Source: Methylococcaceae bacterium (GTDB lineage Bacteria > Pseudomonadota > Gammaproteobacteria > Methylococcales > Methylomonadaceae). Taken from it: 37,093 nt of DNA. How positions within the stretch are numbered: the first letter of the stretch is position 1; each line of letters starts with the position of its first letter. The stretch spans positions 1 to 37,093 of the forward strand of contig JAGXGJ010000076.1 of NCBI GenBank assembly GCA_024636875.1, given 5' to 3'. Below, in pieces: positions 36,647 to 37,093 of this stretch. A model generated the notes under the pieces. The model was not told the DNA's origin, ran no database searches, and saw only the letters and a program-made list of their open reading frames with translations. The position numbers and the translations under genes are program-made.

Positions 36647-36793
36647 CTGAAGTTTCCCAGTTTTTAAACAAAGCCAATCACGCTGCCTATGCGGGATAGA
36701 GATTTAATACAGGGTTTGCGTAATTTATAGTAAAACCCCACTTTAATTGGTTTTCCTATATACGTCACGAGCAGAAAAACGGGGAAACTTCAG
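36647..36793. mobile_element. 147-bp MITE with 20-bp terminal repeats and 8-bp target duplication
   Basis: The left end is CTGAAGTTTCCCAGTTTTTA; the right end, inverted, is CTGAAGTTTCCCCGTTTTTC (18 of 20 match). It is flanked by the direct repeat GTTATCAC at 36639-36646 and 36794-36801. No ORF is inside. It sits just upstream of the IS701-type transposase sequence. The remaining 36493-36638 is AT-rich and presumably carries the helicase promoter. Confidence 0.75.
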
Positions 36794-37093
36794 GTTATCA
36801 CTATTTTTTATAATTTTCACCATCGCTACAGTGGACATTTCGAAAGCAAAACACGATCAGTTTTTGCTTCCGCGTCAAACTATCTGAAGGGACTCATGCA
36901 AGCCACTCGAAAAAACATGGAACGCATGGAAGAACATGTCGTAGGAGCAGATGATCAAGCGCTTCAGTACATGCTGACCGAGGCTCAGTGGGACAGCCAA
37001 GCGGTGATGGATCAAGTTGCGCAAGAGGTCAATCAATTACTGGGAGGTGACGGGAGTTGTTTATTGCTGGATGAAAGCGGATTTGAGAAAAAA
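36794..37093 (+). CDS. IS701-type transposase, N-terminal part (runs off the window)
   Basis: Not in the ORF track. The frame is open from 36734 to the window end and reads FHHRYSGHFESKTRS, LKGLMQATRKNMERMEEHV, ADDQALQYMLTEAQWDSQAVM and SCLLLDESGFEKK. This is the N-terminal part of IS701-family DDE transposases, with the first catalytic Asp in LLDESGF. No ATG, GTG or TTG precedes FHHRYSGHF in frame, and the MITE target site abuts it, so the 5' end may be truncated or diverged. The gene continues beyond 37093. Confidence 0.75.

Overview
The window looks like a chromosomal segment of a gammaproteobacterial methanotroph or methylotroph (Methylococcales-like). This is inferred from a lanthanide-type XoxF methanol dehydrogenase, a cyclodeaminase/cyclohydrolase of the folate C1 route, a full glycogen locus with a GH57 enzyme, and the gammaproteobacterial lpxH-ppi / cysS arrangement. 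No rRNA or tRNA gene was recognised. All names rest on motif reading by eye; no database search was run.

Layout. 1-3250: a 5'-truncated LuxR-type regulator, a group II intron 3' scar, a lipoprotein alpha/beta hydrolase overlapping a YbhB/PEBP protein, and a REP-like cluster. 3258-9202 (+): an exported isoaspartyl methyltransferase coupled to a large membrane spermidine-synthase-like protein, then archease, RtcB and a DUF72 protein. 9313-21606: the glycogen locus. glgB, glgA, a two-CBM21-plus-EEP protein and a PLD-family protein run on the minus strand. glgC, a GH57 enzyme and malQ run divergently on the plus strand. 22003-25112 (-): a lone RND adaptor and xoxF, separated by a terminator. 25349-29111: lpxH and a signal-bearing cyclophilin, divergent from cysS and fchA. 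29095-37093: a mobile-element graveyard. It holds a RAYT pseudogene with a REP inside it, a broken DDE transposase, a complete ISAs1-family element with a DruA-like N-terminal domain and a likely -1 frameshift site, a RelE-like/UvrD/ankyrin helicase broken by one stop codon, a 147-bp MITE, and the start of an IS701-type transposase running off the window.

How the genes fit together. GlgC makes ADP-glucose, GlgA polymerises it, GlgB branches it, and GH57 plus MalQ remodel or recycle the glucan. The most unusual part is the tail of the glgBA strand. It carries a protein with two CBM21-like glycogen-binding modules joined to an intact EEP-superfamily phosphodiesterase/phosphatase domain, followed by a two-HKD phospholipase D-family protein. 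I know of no described system of this composition. It could be a glycogen-tethered phosphoester-processing module, loosely analogous to laforin (a CBM fused to a phosphatase), but the substrate is unknown.

The window also carries several small palindromic elements. A 105-bp element occurs twice with two differences, and one copy supplies the last six codons and the stop of the CBM21-EEP gene. A 175-bp element has 25-bp terminal repeats, and a 147-bp element has an 8-bp target duplication. There are also two related hairpins after glgC and malQ, and REP sequences.
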